DNA from: a bacterium
GTDB lineage: Bacteria > Cyanobacteriota > Vampirovibrionia > Gastranaerophilales > Gastranaerophilaceae
Reading direction: 5' to 3'
NCBI GenBank assembly: GCA_017541565.1
Contig: JAFXYU010000249.1
Location: 1-12,543 of the forward strand
Length of the DNA: 12,543 nucleotides
Numbering within the stretch: position 1 is the first letter of the stretch; each line of letters begins with the position of its first letter. This document shows positions 1 through 6,642 of this stretch, in pieces. The notes below the pieces were generated by a model. That model was not told where the DNA came from and searched no databases. It worked only from the letters and a program-made list of their open reading frames with translations. Made by a program: the position numbers and the translations under genes.

Positions 1-114
1 AAAATTGAGAAGTACGATAAAATGACTTCCAATCCTTTTATGCGCTCAAAAGTTCCTATTACGCTTGTTTGGATAGAAGACACAAAGTATGAAAATAAAC
101 ACGGAAAAAATTAA
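1..114 (+). CDS. C-terminal end of an unidentified protein (5' part outside window)
   Basis: An open frame runs from the first base to a TAA at 112-114 and gives 37 residues rich in Lys, ending YENKHGKN. It contains a short hydrophobic stretch (VPITLVWI) followed by charged residues. I do not recognise the family. Nothing overlaps it and the next gene starts 185 bases downstream behind its own promoter, so this is probably the end of the preceding transcription unit. I see no intrinsic terminator after it. Too little is present to assign a function. Confidence 0.5.
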   Translation, partial: KIEKYDKMTSNPFMRSKVPITLVWIEDTKYENKHGKN

Positions 115-133
115 CTTAAATTTTCTGTCTGTA

Positions 134-162
134 TATACAAATTATTAAAAATATGGTATGAT
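134..162 (+). promoter_or_regulatory. Predicted sigma-70-type promoter for the rny operon
   Basis: A -35-like TATACA (134-139; 4 of 6 consensus positions) lies 17 bases before a -10 TATGAT (157-162; 5 of 6). The bases before the -10 are TGG, an extended -10 (TGn). Transcription would start near 169, leaving a leader of about 130 bases before the rny ATG at 300. It is the best match I found in the 115-299 gap and is correctly placed for the operon. Prediction from motif only. Confidence 0.55.
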
Positions 163-235
163 AGAGTCAGAGTAGTAGATAATACATTTTGAAGATATAT
201 GCGATAGAAGAAATTGTTAAAATTTAATAGTTTTT

Positions 236-256
236 CGGGCAGGTTATATGTGCCCG
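236..256 (+). other. Hairpin in the 5' leader of rny
   Basis: CGGGCA (236-241) and TGCCCG (251-256) form a perfect 6-bp GC-rich stem with a 9-base loop, about 45 bases before the rny start. No T-tract follows on the plus strand, so it is not a plain terminator. It would sit in the rny mRNA leader if the promoter at 134-162 is used. A role in controlling RNase Y synthesis is only inference. Confidence 0.45.
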
Positions 257-299
257 TGTCTCGTGTATATATAAAAAATAGAAAGAGAAAAGGTGCCAG

Positions 300-1820
300 A
301 TGAATGGATTACTTTATGTGGCAATTTTGGTAGTCGTAATGCTGACTGCTGTTATTGTCGTGCAAAGAGTTAAGTACAAGAATCTTGTAGTTCAGACCGA
401 GTTATCCAGAAAGGATTTGCAGGAAAGAGAAGCCATCATGCAAAAAGAGGCTTTGATTAAAGCAAAAGAAGAACTGCATAACGAAAGAGAACAACTTAAC
501 GAAGATGAAAGAGAACGCAGAAGAGAATTTGCGCAAATAGAGGCAAAATTAGATAAGAGAGAAGACCTTCTTGAAAGCAAAATCCAAGAAGTTACGGATA
601 AAGAAGTCGAACTCGACAAAATGAAAGACAAGATTATCGAAAAAGAAGATTATCTTGCAGAAATAATCCAAAAACAAACATCAGAACTTGAAAGAATTTC
701 GGGAATGTCGGCAGAAGATGCTAAAAAAATGCTCCTTGAACAGTTAAAAAGCGATTTGGCTCAGGAACAGATGCAATTAATACGCGAAAATGAAGCAAAA
801 ATCAGGGAAGACGCTTTAGAAAAATCAAAAGAAATTCTTTCTACAACAATGCAAAGATGTATGATGGAGCAGGTTGTAGAATCAACCGTTTCAGTAGTTT
901 CACTTCCGAATGATGAAATGAAGGGAAGAATAATCGGACGCGAAGGACGTAACATCAGAACATTAGAAACTCTTACCGGAGTCGACCTAATTATTGATGA
1001 TACACCCGAAGCCGTAGTTCTTTCATCCTTCGACCCAGTAAGAAGAGAAATTGCAAAGTTGGCTTTGGAAAAATTAATACAGGACGGGCGTATCCACCCT
1101 GTAAGAATTGAAGAAACCGTTGAAAAGTCCCGCGAAGAAGTTGAAAAGAAAATCATGAAAGAGGGTGAAAATGCCGCTTTGGATATGGGTATCATGGGAC
1201 TTAATAAAGAACTTATTAAAAATCTCGGACGGTTGTATTACAGAACAAGTTACGGTCAAAATGTATTAAAACATTCACTTGAAGTAGGACATATTGCGGG
1301 AATGCTCGCTGCAGAACTGGGAGCAAATGTTAACGTTGCAAAACGTGCGGGACTTCTGCACGACATTGGTAAGGCAGTTGACCAAACCCAAGAAGGAACT
1401 CATATTCAATTGGGTGTTGAACTTGCTTCACGCTACGGTGAAAAATCAGAAGTCATTCATGCGATTGAAGCACACCACGACGACGTTACCGCAAACACGA
1501 TTGAAGCAGTTTTGGTAAAACTTGCGGATGCTATATCTGCAGGACGTCCGGGAGCAAGACGCGATACCTTGGAAATCTATATAAAACGTCTACAGAAGAT
1601 TGAAGAAATTGTAAACGGATACGAAGGCATCAAGCAATCATTTGCGGTGCAAGCAGGTCGTGAAGTTCGCGTTATTGTTCAATCAGAAATGTTTGACGAT
1701 TTGGCTTCACAAAAACTGGCAAGAGATATTGCAAAGAAAATTGAAGACGAACTTGATTATCCGGGACAAATCAAGGTAACGGTAGTAAGAGAGTTCAGAA
1801 CAACTGAGATAGCTAAGTAG
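300..1820 (+). CDS. rny: Ribonuclease Y (membrane-anchored endoribonuclease)
   Basis: RNase Y is the 5'-end-sensitive endoribonuclease that initiates mRNA decay in bacteria lacking or supplementing RNase E; it is tethered to the inner face of the membrane. The 506-residue product has the full family architecture: an N-terminal membrane helix (about 4-22), a long charged coiled coil (about 30-190), a KH RNA-binding domain with [10 protein letters not shown] at 211-220, and an HD catalytic domain with the His-Asp pair HDIGKA (H354-D355), EAHHDD (390-395) and the [15 protein letters not shown] segment (408-422). Length is close to the Bacillus protein (about 520). ATG at 300 follows GAGAAAAGGTG, an acceptable ribosome binding site. 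It is first in an operon with ymdB two genes downstream, a partnership also seen in Bacillus (ymdA-ymdB). No anomalies seen. Confidence 0.97.
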   Translation: MNGLLYVAILVVVMLTAVIVVQRVKYKNLVVQTELSRKDLQEREAIMQKEALIKAKEELHNEREQLNEDERERRREFAQIEAKLDKREDLLESKIQEVTDKEVELDKMKDKIIEKEDYLAEIIQKQTSELERISGMSAEDAKKMLLEQLKSDLAQEQMQLIRENEAKIREDALEKSKEILSTTMQRCMMEQVVESTVSVVSLPNDEMKGRIIGREGRNIRTLETLTGVDLIIDDTPEAVVLSSFDPVRREIAKLALEKLIQDGRIHPVRIEETVEKSREEVEKKIMKEGENAALDMGIMGLNKELIKNLGRLYYRTSYGQNVLKHSLEVGHIAGMLAAELGANVNVAKRAGLLHDIGKAVDQTQEGTHIQLGVELASRYGEKSEVIHAIEAHHDDVTANTIEAVLVKLADAISAGRPGARRDTLEIYIKRLQKIEEIVNGYEGIKQSFAVQAGREVRVIVQSEMFDDLASQKLARDIAKKIEDELDYPGQIKVTVVREFRTTEIAK

Positions 1821-1835
1821 GGCAGGAATTAATAC

Positions 1836-2318
1836 ATGAAAAAATATAGGGTACTTTTTTTAATACTCGCAAGTATTTGTATAGTTACAGCTGTAAAAAG
1901 TCATAACTATTTGGATTTTGTAGTTGATGAATACAGTAGATTGATGCCATTTTGGCAAAAAATGGCATCATGCACACCGTACCAAGTTTTGATACCATAT
2001 ATTGATAAAAGTTCTCCTTATGCAAAAGAATTACCGGACATAGCAAATAAAAATAAAGTTTACAAAGTTTTTGGTACTAATGATAACAATAGCTGTCACG
2101 TAAAAATTCAAAATTATGATTGCTATTTTCCTATGAATATTGCGAAAGAATATGCAAATATAGAATTTGCATATTCAAAGAAAAAGATTGAAAATATTAA
2201 GAAAAACAGCAGTTTTTCTGCTTCTTCCGGCGAAGCGGAAATGCAAAAGACTGCTCAATATAATTCAACTTATTGCAAATTGCAATTTTATGTACCGGAA
2301 CGAGTAAAAATAAATTAA
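1836..2318 (+). CDS. Small exported or membrane-anchored protein of unknown function
   Basis: The 160-residue product is not recognised. It begins with a basic, hydrophobic segment (MKKYRVLFLILASICIVTAV) that looks like a signal peptide or anchor. C15 is preceded by Ile, so it is a poor lipobox. The remainder has four cysteines (C46, C87, C96, C147), an even number compatible with disulfides outside the membrane, and a Lys/Ser-rich linker around 115-135. It starts 15 bases after the rny stop behind CAGGA, and ends 10 bases before ymdB, so it is almost certainly co-transcribed. Four sampled 60-base blocks are about 23-32% GC, whereas single sampled blocks in rny and ymdB gave about 35-48%. The coding sequence holds two perfect 12-bp inverted repeats (listed separately). 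Composition and lack of a known family suggest a fast-evolving or recently acquired gene. Confidence 0.8.
   Translation: MKKYRVLFLILASICIVTAVKSHNYLDFVVDEYSRLMPFWQKMASCTPYQVLIPYIDKSSPYAKELPDIANKNKVYKVFGTNDNNSCHVKIQNYDCYFPMNIAKEYANIEFAYSKKKIENIKKNSSFSASSGEAEMQKTAQYNSTYCKLQFYVPERVKIN
1942..1970 (+). repeat. Perfect 12-bp inverted repeat (hairpin) inside the small gene after rny
   Basis: TGATGCCATTTT (1942-1953) and AAAATGGCATCA (1959-1970) are exact reverse complements around a 5-base loop GGCAA. The hairpin lies wholly within codons for LMPFWQKMAS. At RNA level this is a stable local stem for an AT-rich coding sequence. Confidence 0.75.
2148..2176 (+). repeat. Second perfect 12-bp inverted repeat in the same gene
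   Basis: GAATATGCAAAT (2148-2159) and ATTTGCATATTC (2165-2176) are exact reverse complements around a 5-base loop ATAGA, the same geometry as the hairpin at 1942-1970. Sequence differs, so it is not a copy. Smaller stems follow: GAAAAAC/GTTTTTC with a 4-base loop at 2201-2218, and AATACT/AGTATT near the gene start (about 1861-1876). Confidence 0.75.
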
Positions 2319-2328
2319 TACAGAAAAA

Positions 2329-3174
2329 ATGAGTAACAATGTGATAAAAATATTATTTTTAGGTGACATAACAGGCAGACAGGGACGTACTGCCGTTAAG
2401 TCTTATATTGCATCTCTAAAAGAAAATAACGAACCCGATTTCATTATTGCAAATATAGAAAATGCCTCACACGGTTTCGGACTTACAAAAAAGAATTATG
2501 TTGATTTATCCGAAAACGGAATTGACTGCTTCACTTCAGGAAATCATATTTGGGACAAAAAAGATATTTATGAATACATTGATGAAGCAGAAAACCTTAT
2601 TCGTCCGATAAATTATCCCAAGGGAACAAAAGGCATCGGCTCAAGAATATTTGAAATTAAGGGACAAAAACTGGGTGTAATTAACGCTTTAGGAAGAGTT
2701 TTTATGCCCCCAATAGATTCCCCGTGGCAAGTTGTAACAGACAAAATCAGAGAAATGAAATCCGATGGAGTTGAACACATAATTATAGACTTTCATGCAG
2801 AAGCCACTGCCGAAAAGATATGCTTTTCAAAATATCTTGCAAAAGAATTTAATAATGAAGAAAATGCAATTATTAAAGGATTTTTCGGAACTCATACACA
2901 CGTGCAAACCGCAGACGAGCAAATTTATGATGGTATGGGATACATTACGGACGCAGGTTTCTGCGGAAGTATTGACAGCGTTATCGGAATGGAATTTGAA
3001 ACCTCTATGAGAAGGTTGTCAACAAGCCTGCCTGAAAGGTACGAAATTGCGGAAAGTTCTCTCGCACAAATAAATGGTGTCGAAATTTTTATTGATAGAA
3101 ATAAAACGACACAGATAAAAAGAATTAATGTTACAGTAGATAATAACGGAAGCGAGGGAGTAAATGACGGATAA
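2329..3174 (+). CDS. ymdB: YmdB-family metallophosphoesterase
   Basis: Members of this family (TIGR00282-type) are dimetal phosphodiesterases; the Bacillus protein hydrolyses 2',3'-cyclic nucleotides and affects biofilm and sporulation decisions, acting in the cytoplasm. The 281 residues show every expected metal-binding motif: FLGDITGRQGR (D13), IENASHG (E44), GNHIWD (N72, H73), DFHAE (H156) and GTHTHVQTAD (H189, H191), plus the SPW and DAGFCGSIDSVIGME segments. Length is slightly above the usual 260-270 residues. The ATG at 2329 has only a weak AGAAAA upstream; GTG at 2341 is a possible alternative start, which would remove four residues. The gene overlaps the next by 11 bases. Proximity to rny is conserved in Firmicutes, supporting a shared role in RNA or cyclic-nucleotide turnover. 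Confidence 0.95.
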   Translation: MSNNVIKILFLGDITGRQGRTAVKSYIASLKENNEPDFIIANIENASHGFGLTKKNYVDLSENGIDCFTSGNHIWDKKDIYEYIDEAENLIRPINYPKGTKGIGSRIFEIKGQKLGVINALGRVFMPPIDSPWQVVTDKIREMKSDGVEHIIIDFHAEATAEKICFSKYLAKEFNNEENAIIKGFFGTHTHVQTADEQIYDGMGYITDAGFCGSIDSVIGMEFETSMRRLSTSLPERYEIAESSLAQINGVEIFIDRNKTTQIKRINVTVDNNGSEGVNDG

Positions 3175-4030
3175 AGTCAAGGGTGATTTCCACATACACA
3201 CATACTACTCTGACGGTGTATTTTCACCTGAAAAAATCGTCGATTTGGCTATTGATGCAGGACTTCAGGTAATCTCTCTGACAGATCATGACAACGTACT
3301 TTCTTACGGCGTTGCGACAGAATACCTTAAAACAAAAGAAGGAGTGGATTTCAAAATCATACCGGGAATTGAAGTTAATACTTTATACAAAGATTATGAA
3401 GTTCACATTCTGGGATATTTTCCGGATGTTACAAAACCTGATTTTAAGGCTCTGCTGAAAAGTCAGCAACAGGCACGCATTAAACAGACAAAAGAAATTT
3501 TAAGACTTCTTGCAAAAAAGGAAGGAATAAAAATTGCATTTGAAGATGTAAAAGAAATGGTCGCAGAAGGCGGTTCAATAGGACGTCCGCATATAGCAAA
3601 GGCTATAACAAACGCAGGCGGAACAAGTAACGTTATGGAAGCGTACAGCAAATATATCCACAAAGATTCGCCGGTATACATTGAACGTAAAACGGTTTCT
3701 CCGTTTGATGCCGTTGAAGTTATTTACGATTCCGGCGGGATTCCGGTTATTGCACACCCTTATGACATTGATATTGCGGAAGATTTAATAAAAAAACTTA
3801 TGTCCTGCGGTTTAAGAGGGATTGAAGCTTATCACAGAAAACATTCACCTGCGATTGTAGAATATTTTTCATCAATGGCTGAAAATCTTGGCTTAATTGT
3901 TACGGGCGGTTCTGATTTCCATGCACCTAACATAATGAACGGACAAATTATTTTGGGTAAAAACTTTGTTCCGGAATGGATTTACGACAAATTGCTTGAA
4001 GAAAAACACAATATTGATATGGCGGGATAA
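3164..4030 (+). CDS. PHP-domain phosphoesterase, RNase AM/TrpH (YciV)-like
   Basis: This 288-residue protein is a complete PHP-family metal-dependent phosphoesterase. Motifs in order: HIHTYYSDG (10-18), TDHDN (40-44), PGIEVN (67-72), HILGYF (81-86), GRPHIAKA (140-147), AHPYDI (197-202), IEAYHRKHSP (220-229) and GGSDFHAP (248-255), supplying the His/Asp/Glu ligands of a trinuclear metal site. Domain order with the GRPHIA insertion matches the COG0613 group that includes E. coli YciV (RNase AM), which degrades short RNAs and matures rRNA 5' ends, and related 3',5'-nucleoside bisphosphate phosphatases. The ATG follows a strong GCGAGGGAG site and overlaps the ymdB end by 11 bases, suggesting translational coupling. 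Exact substrate cannot be read from sequence; the operon context favours RNA or nucleotide turnover. Confidence 0.9.
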   Translation: MTDKVKGDFHIHTYYSDGVFSPEKIVDLAIDAGLQVISLTDHDNVLSYGVATEYLKTKEGVDFKIIPGIEVNTLYKDYEVHILGYFPDVTKPDFKALLKSQQQARIKQTKEILRLLAKKEGIKIAFEDVKEMVAEGGSIGRPHIAKAITNAGGTSNVMEAYSKYIHKDSPVYIERKTVSPFDAVEVIYDSGGIPVIAHPYDIDIAEDLIKKLMSCGLRGIEAYHRKHSPAIVEYFSSMAENLGLIVTGGSDFHAPNIMNGQIILGKNFVPEWIYDKLLEEKHNIDMAG

Positions 4031-4033
4031 ATA

Positions 4034-5374
4034 GTGGAACACAACCATAATATTCAGTGGAGAGAATCAAGTTTTAAAGCGATAATTCCTTTTATCGTAT
4101 TTGTTCTCTTTTATTTCGGATTTTCACTGTGGACAAGAGATTTTTCGCGTGTACCAATGACGGTGGCTTTTATTATATCATCAGCAACGGCACTAATCCT
4201 TAACCACAAGGAAAAACTAACAAAAAAAATTGAACTTTTTGCTCTCGGGATGGGAAACAAAGACATTATGATTATGTGCCTTATTTTTATCCTCGCAGGG
4301 GCATTTACCGCAAGCGCAAAAGCAGTTGGCGGAGTTGAGGCGGCTGTTGCTATCGCGCAGCATTTTATTCCGGCACAATTTATGGTACTCGGTTTGTTCA
4401 TAATTTCCGCACTAATATCGCTGTCAATAGGTACTTCCTGCGGAACAATAGCAGCAATCGTTCCGATTGCCATATCCATTTCACAGTCATTTGGAATAAA
4501 CCCCTCTTTTGTACTGGGTGCAACCGTCGGCGGCGCAATGTTCGGTGACAATATGTCATTGATTTCCGACACAAAAATTGCTGCAAGCCGCACACAAAAT
4601 GTGGAAATGCGGGATGAAATGCTTTATAACCTGAGAATTATAACAATTCCTGCAATACTGTGTATTGTTCTTTATGCACTTCCTATTTTTTCCAGTCAAA
4701 GCACAAATACTGTAATAACGGCACTAAACCTGAATGATTTTATAAAAGTAAGTCCGTATATTTTACTTCTTATATTAGGTATTTCCGGAATAAATGTAAT
4801 GTTTCTTTTGCTTTTTGGAACAATTTTAAACACAATTATCGGAATTTCGTACGGAATGTTTAATATTTTTGATGCATTCAGTTATATAGGCGACGGCACA
4901 ATCAGTATGGCAACAACCCTTATTGTGGCGATGCTTGCAGGCGGACTTCTTCTGCTTGTGAGATACAATGGCGGTATCACTTATATAATCAGGGAAACCG
5001 GAAGATGGATAAAAAATAAAAGAACTTGTGAAATAGGAATATGTTTTCTTGTCGGAATAATAAACCTGTTTACGGCAAACAATACTGTTGCCATTATAAC
5101 TTCCGGATCTATTGCAAGAGAACTGTCCGAAAAATACGGAGTTAACCCTACCAGAACGGCAAGTTTGTTAGATACAACATCTTGTGTTGTTCAGGGGATG
5201 ATTCCATACGGCGCTCAAATACTTATTGCGACCAGCCTTGCCGCATCAATCGGCGTTTCCTCTTTTACAATATTAAAGGGAATGTTCTATCCGCTATTAA
5301 TGGGGATGGGGTTATTGGTTTCAGTATTGAGAACCAAAAAAACGCAACATAAAAATCAGAATTTACCCGCATAA
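4034..5374 (+). CDS. NhaC-family Na+/H+ antiporter (cargo uncertain)
   Basis: A 446-residue integral membrane protein with about ten to twelve hydrophobic segments. Family hallmarks are IGTSCGTIAA (132-141), GAMFGDNMS (167-175), SDTKIAAS (178-185) and the related second-half segment SLLDTTSCVVQGMIPYGAQ (about 377-395), consistent with the inverted repeat fold of the NhaC/ArcD-like Na_H_antiporter family. Members exchange Na+ for H+, and some move amino acids or dicarboxylates instead, so the substrate is left open. The start is GTG at 4034, three bases after the preceding stop; the next in-frame Met (residue 42) would delete the first membrane helix. It is the last gene of the rny operon and has no hairpin terminator after it; its 3' end overlaps the convergent LOG gene by 19 bases. 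Confidence 0.88.
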   Translation: MEHNHNIQWRESSFKAIIPFIVFVLFYFGFSLWTRDFSRVPMTVAFIISSATALILNHKEKLTKKIELFALGMGNKDIMIMCLIFILAGAFTASAKAVGGVEAAVAIAQHFIPAQFMVLGLFIISALISLSIGTSCGTIAAIVPIAISISQSFGINPSFVLGATVGGAMFGDNMSLISDTKIAASRTQNVEMRDEMLYNLRIITIPAILCIVLYALPIFSSQSTNTVITALNLNDFIKVSPYILLLILGISGINVMFLLLFGTILNTIIGISYGMFNIFDAFSYIGDGTISMATTLIVAMLAGGLLLLVRYNGGITYIIRETGRWIKNKRTCEIGICFLVGIINLFTANNTVAIITSGSIARELSEKYGVNPTRTASLLDTTSCVVQGMIPYGAQILIATSLAASIGVSSFTILKGMFYPLLMGMGLLVSVLRTKKTQHKNQNLPA

Positions 5375-5928
5375 TTGAGATTTTCGGATTTATAAGAAAG
5401 CAAGTAGTTAACCGCTTCTTTAGGAGTTTGAGCAATATAATATAACTCTCTTGCATTCTCTTTTGCAAATCCGTCTTTTATCATTGTTTCAAAAAAGTCA
5501 GCCAGACTGGTATAATATCCGTTCGTATTCAGAAGTATAATCGGTTTTTTATTGTATCCAAGTTGCTTTTGTACAATCATTTCCGAAAGTTCCTCAAGCG
5601 TTCCGAACCCGCCCGCTAAGGCAATTACTCCATCAGAAACCTCGTCCATTTTGGCTTTTCTTTCTCTCATTCCGGATGTTAAATAAAATTCGTCGCAATC
5701 GTCCGGATTTCCAACTCCCAGATTATAAAGTTTTTCCGGCATAACTCCGATAATTTTCCCGCCATTTGCTTTGACTTTACCCGCACAAGCATACATCATA
5801 CCAAGACGACTTCCGCCGTACACTATATTAATACCGTTTTGACCGAGAAGTGTACCGAGTTCCGATGCTGCATCATAAAAAGATTCCGCAAGATTGTTCG
5901 AAGATGATGCGAAAACACAAACATTCAT
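5356..5928 (-). CDS. LOG-family nucleoside 5'-monophosphate phosphoribohydrolase
   Basis: TIGR00730/LOG proteins are Rossmann-like cytosolic enzymes that cleave the N-glycosidic bond of nucleoside or cytokinin riboside monophosphates to give base plus ribose 5-phosphate. The 190 residues fit: YGGSRLGMM (37-45), SGMRERKAKM (85-94) with the conserved Arg and Lys, and GGFGTLEE (106-113) carrying the catalytic Glu. The proline that usually opens the PGGxGTxxE motif is Ala105 here. The ATG shares one base with the TAA of the upstream pilin-like gene (TAATG), so translation is probably coupled. In most bacteria the physiological substrate is unknown; purine nucleotide salvage or clean-up is the usual inference. 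Length is normal for the family. Confidence 0.92.
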   Translation of the reverse strand: MNVCVFASSSNNLAESFYDAASELGTLLGQNGINIVYGGSRLGMMYACAGKVKANGGKIIGVMPEKLYNLGVGNPDDCDEFYLTSGMRERKAKMDEVSDGVIALAGGFGTLEELSEMIVQKQLGYNKKPIILLNTNGYYTSLADFFETMIKDGFAKENARELYYIAQTPKEAVNYLLSYKSENLNYAGKF

Positions 5929-6506
5929 TAATCGAATTTTCCTCCGATTAAATAGTAATTAGAGCAGCAAAGCCCCGTTCCGCCTTTTCCGCATTCCTGT
6001 TTTTGGATTGCAATGGAATCCTGTTTGCAAAAAGGTTCAAATCTGTCAGAATAAATATTGTATCCAAAGACATCTCTGCCCCACACATTCGGACCGACAG
6101 ACCCGTTTACGTCATACATCAAATACCCTTGTAAATCACCTTCCGGTTCATCGAGAAATTTATATGCCATAATCCGTTTTGCAATAGTTAATTTGTAATT
6201 ATCGAATCTGTATGTACTGCTCGGTGATGCTCCGTTAAGATATGTAATTCTGTACGGCTCGGCATTTCCTTTAAGTTCAATACTGATGGTATCATCAAAT
6301 GCAGTTTTAAAATCAAAACCTTCTTTTTCCTTTTGCATGTTAATTGAATAGAAAATATTTCCAAATTCCAACTGAACACCTTTCCATTTTGAAGTATTTT
6401 TAGCCTGCATAGTATCGTCCAAAGACAGCGGCGCTACGAGAAACGCTACAATCAAAAATATTACAAAAAGTATTGAAACTTCAACTATAGTAAACGCTTT
6501 TTTCAT
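5928..6506 (-). CDS. Type IV pilin-like / pseudopilin protein
   Basis: The N-terminus MKKAFTIVEVSILFVIFLIV is a class III (prepilin) signal: a short basic leader, predicted cleavage between A4 and F5, Glu at mature position +5 (E9), then a hydrophobic helix (about 6-27). Such proteins are processed by prepilin peptidase and assembled into type IV pili, type II secretion pseudopili or competence structures. The globular part (about 35-192) contains a DVNGSVGPNVWGRDVFGYNI segment and four cysteines near the C-terminus (C160, C172, C180, C181), which may form a disulfide-bounded loop. No other pilus gene is in the window, so it looks like an orphan minor pilin. The start follows AGAAAGAGAG. It is first in a two-gene unit with the LOG gene. 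Confidence 0.82.
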   Translation of the reverse strand: MKKAFTIVEVSILFVIFLIVAFLVAPLSLDDTMQAKNTSKWKGVQLEFGNIFYSINMQKEKEGFDFKTAFDDTISIELKGNAEPYRITYLNGASPSSTYRFDNYKLTIAKRIMAYKFLDEPEGDLQGYLMYDVNGSVGPNVWGRDVFGYNIYSDRFEPFCKQDSIAIQKQECGKGGTGLCCSNYYLIGGKFD

Positions 6507-6568
6507 GCGTACTCTCTTTCTGTTTTATCTTCCCCCGCTTAAACACCGGTGAAAATTCTCCCAGTGAT

Positions 6569-6597
6569 ATTATACCAGACATATTGAGGATAAACAA
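6569..6597 (-). promoter_or_regulatory. Predicted promoter for the pilin-like/LOG unit
   Basis: On the minus strand TTGTTT (6592-6597) is followed after 17 bases by a perfect TATAAT (6569-6574) preceded by TGG, an extended -10. Transcription would begin near 6561. The 8-bp palindrome CACCGGTG (6544-6551) lies just inside the transcribed leader and might be an operator, though it is too short to insist on. Confidence 0.65.
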
Positions 6598-6642
6598 CTT
6601 ATTTACATTTCTGTAATATAGACTGATTTAAAAACTGATAAA

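Noticed and set aside
236..256. Leader hairpin as a terminator of the upstream gene
   Set aside because: No T-tract follows the stem on the plus strand, and the predicted rny promoter lies before it.
4111..4593. Minus-strand open frame of 160 codons inside the antiporter gene
   Set aside because: Antisense shadow of the NhaC-family coding sequence, with no independent signal for translation.
6601..6642. Terminator after atpG
   Set aside because: Only a 5-bp AT-rich stem (TTACA/TGTAA at 6603-6616) is present and no T-tract on the minus strand follows it, so I cannot support a terminator.
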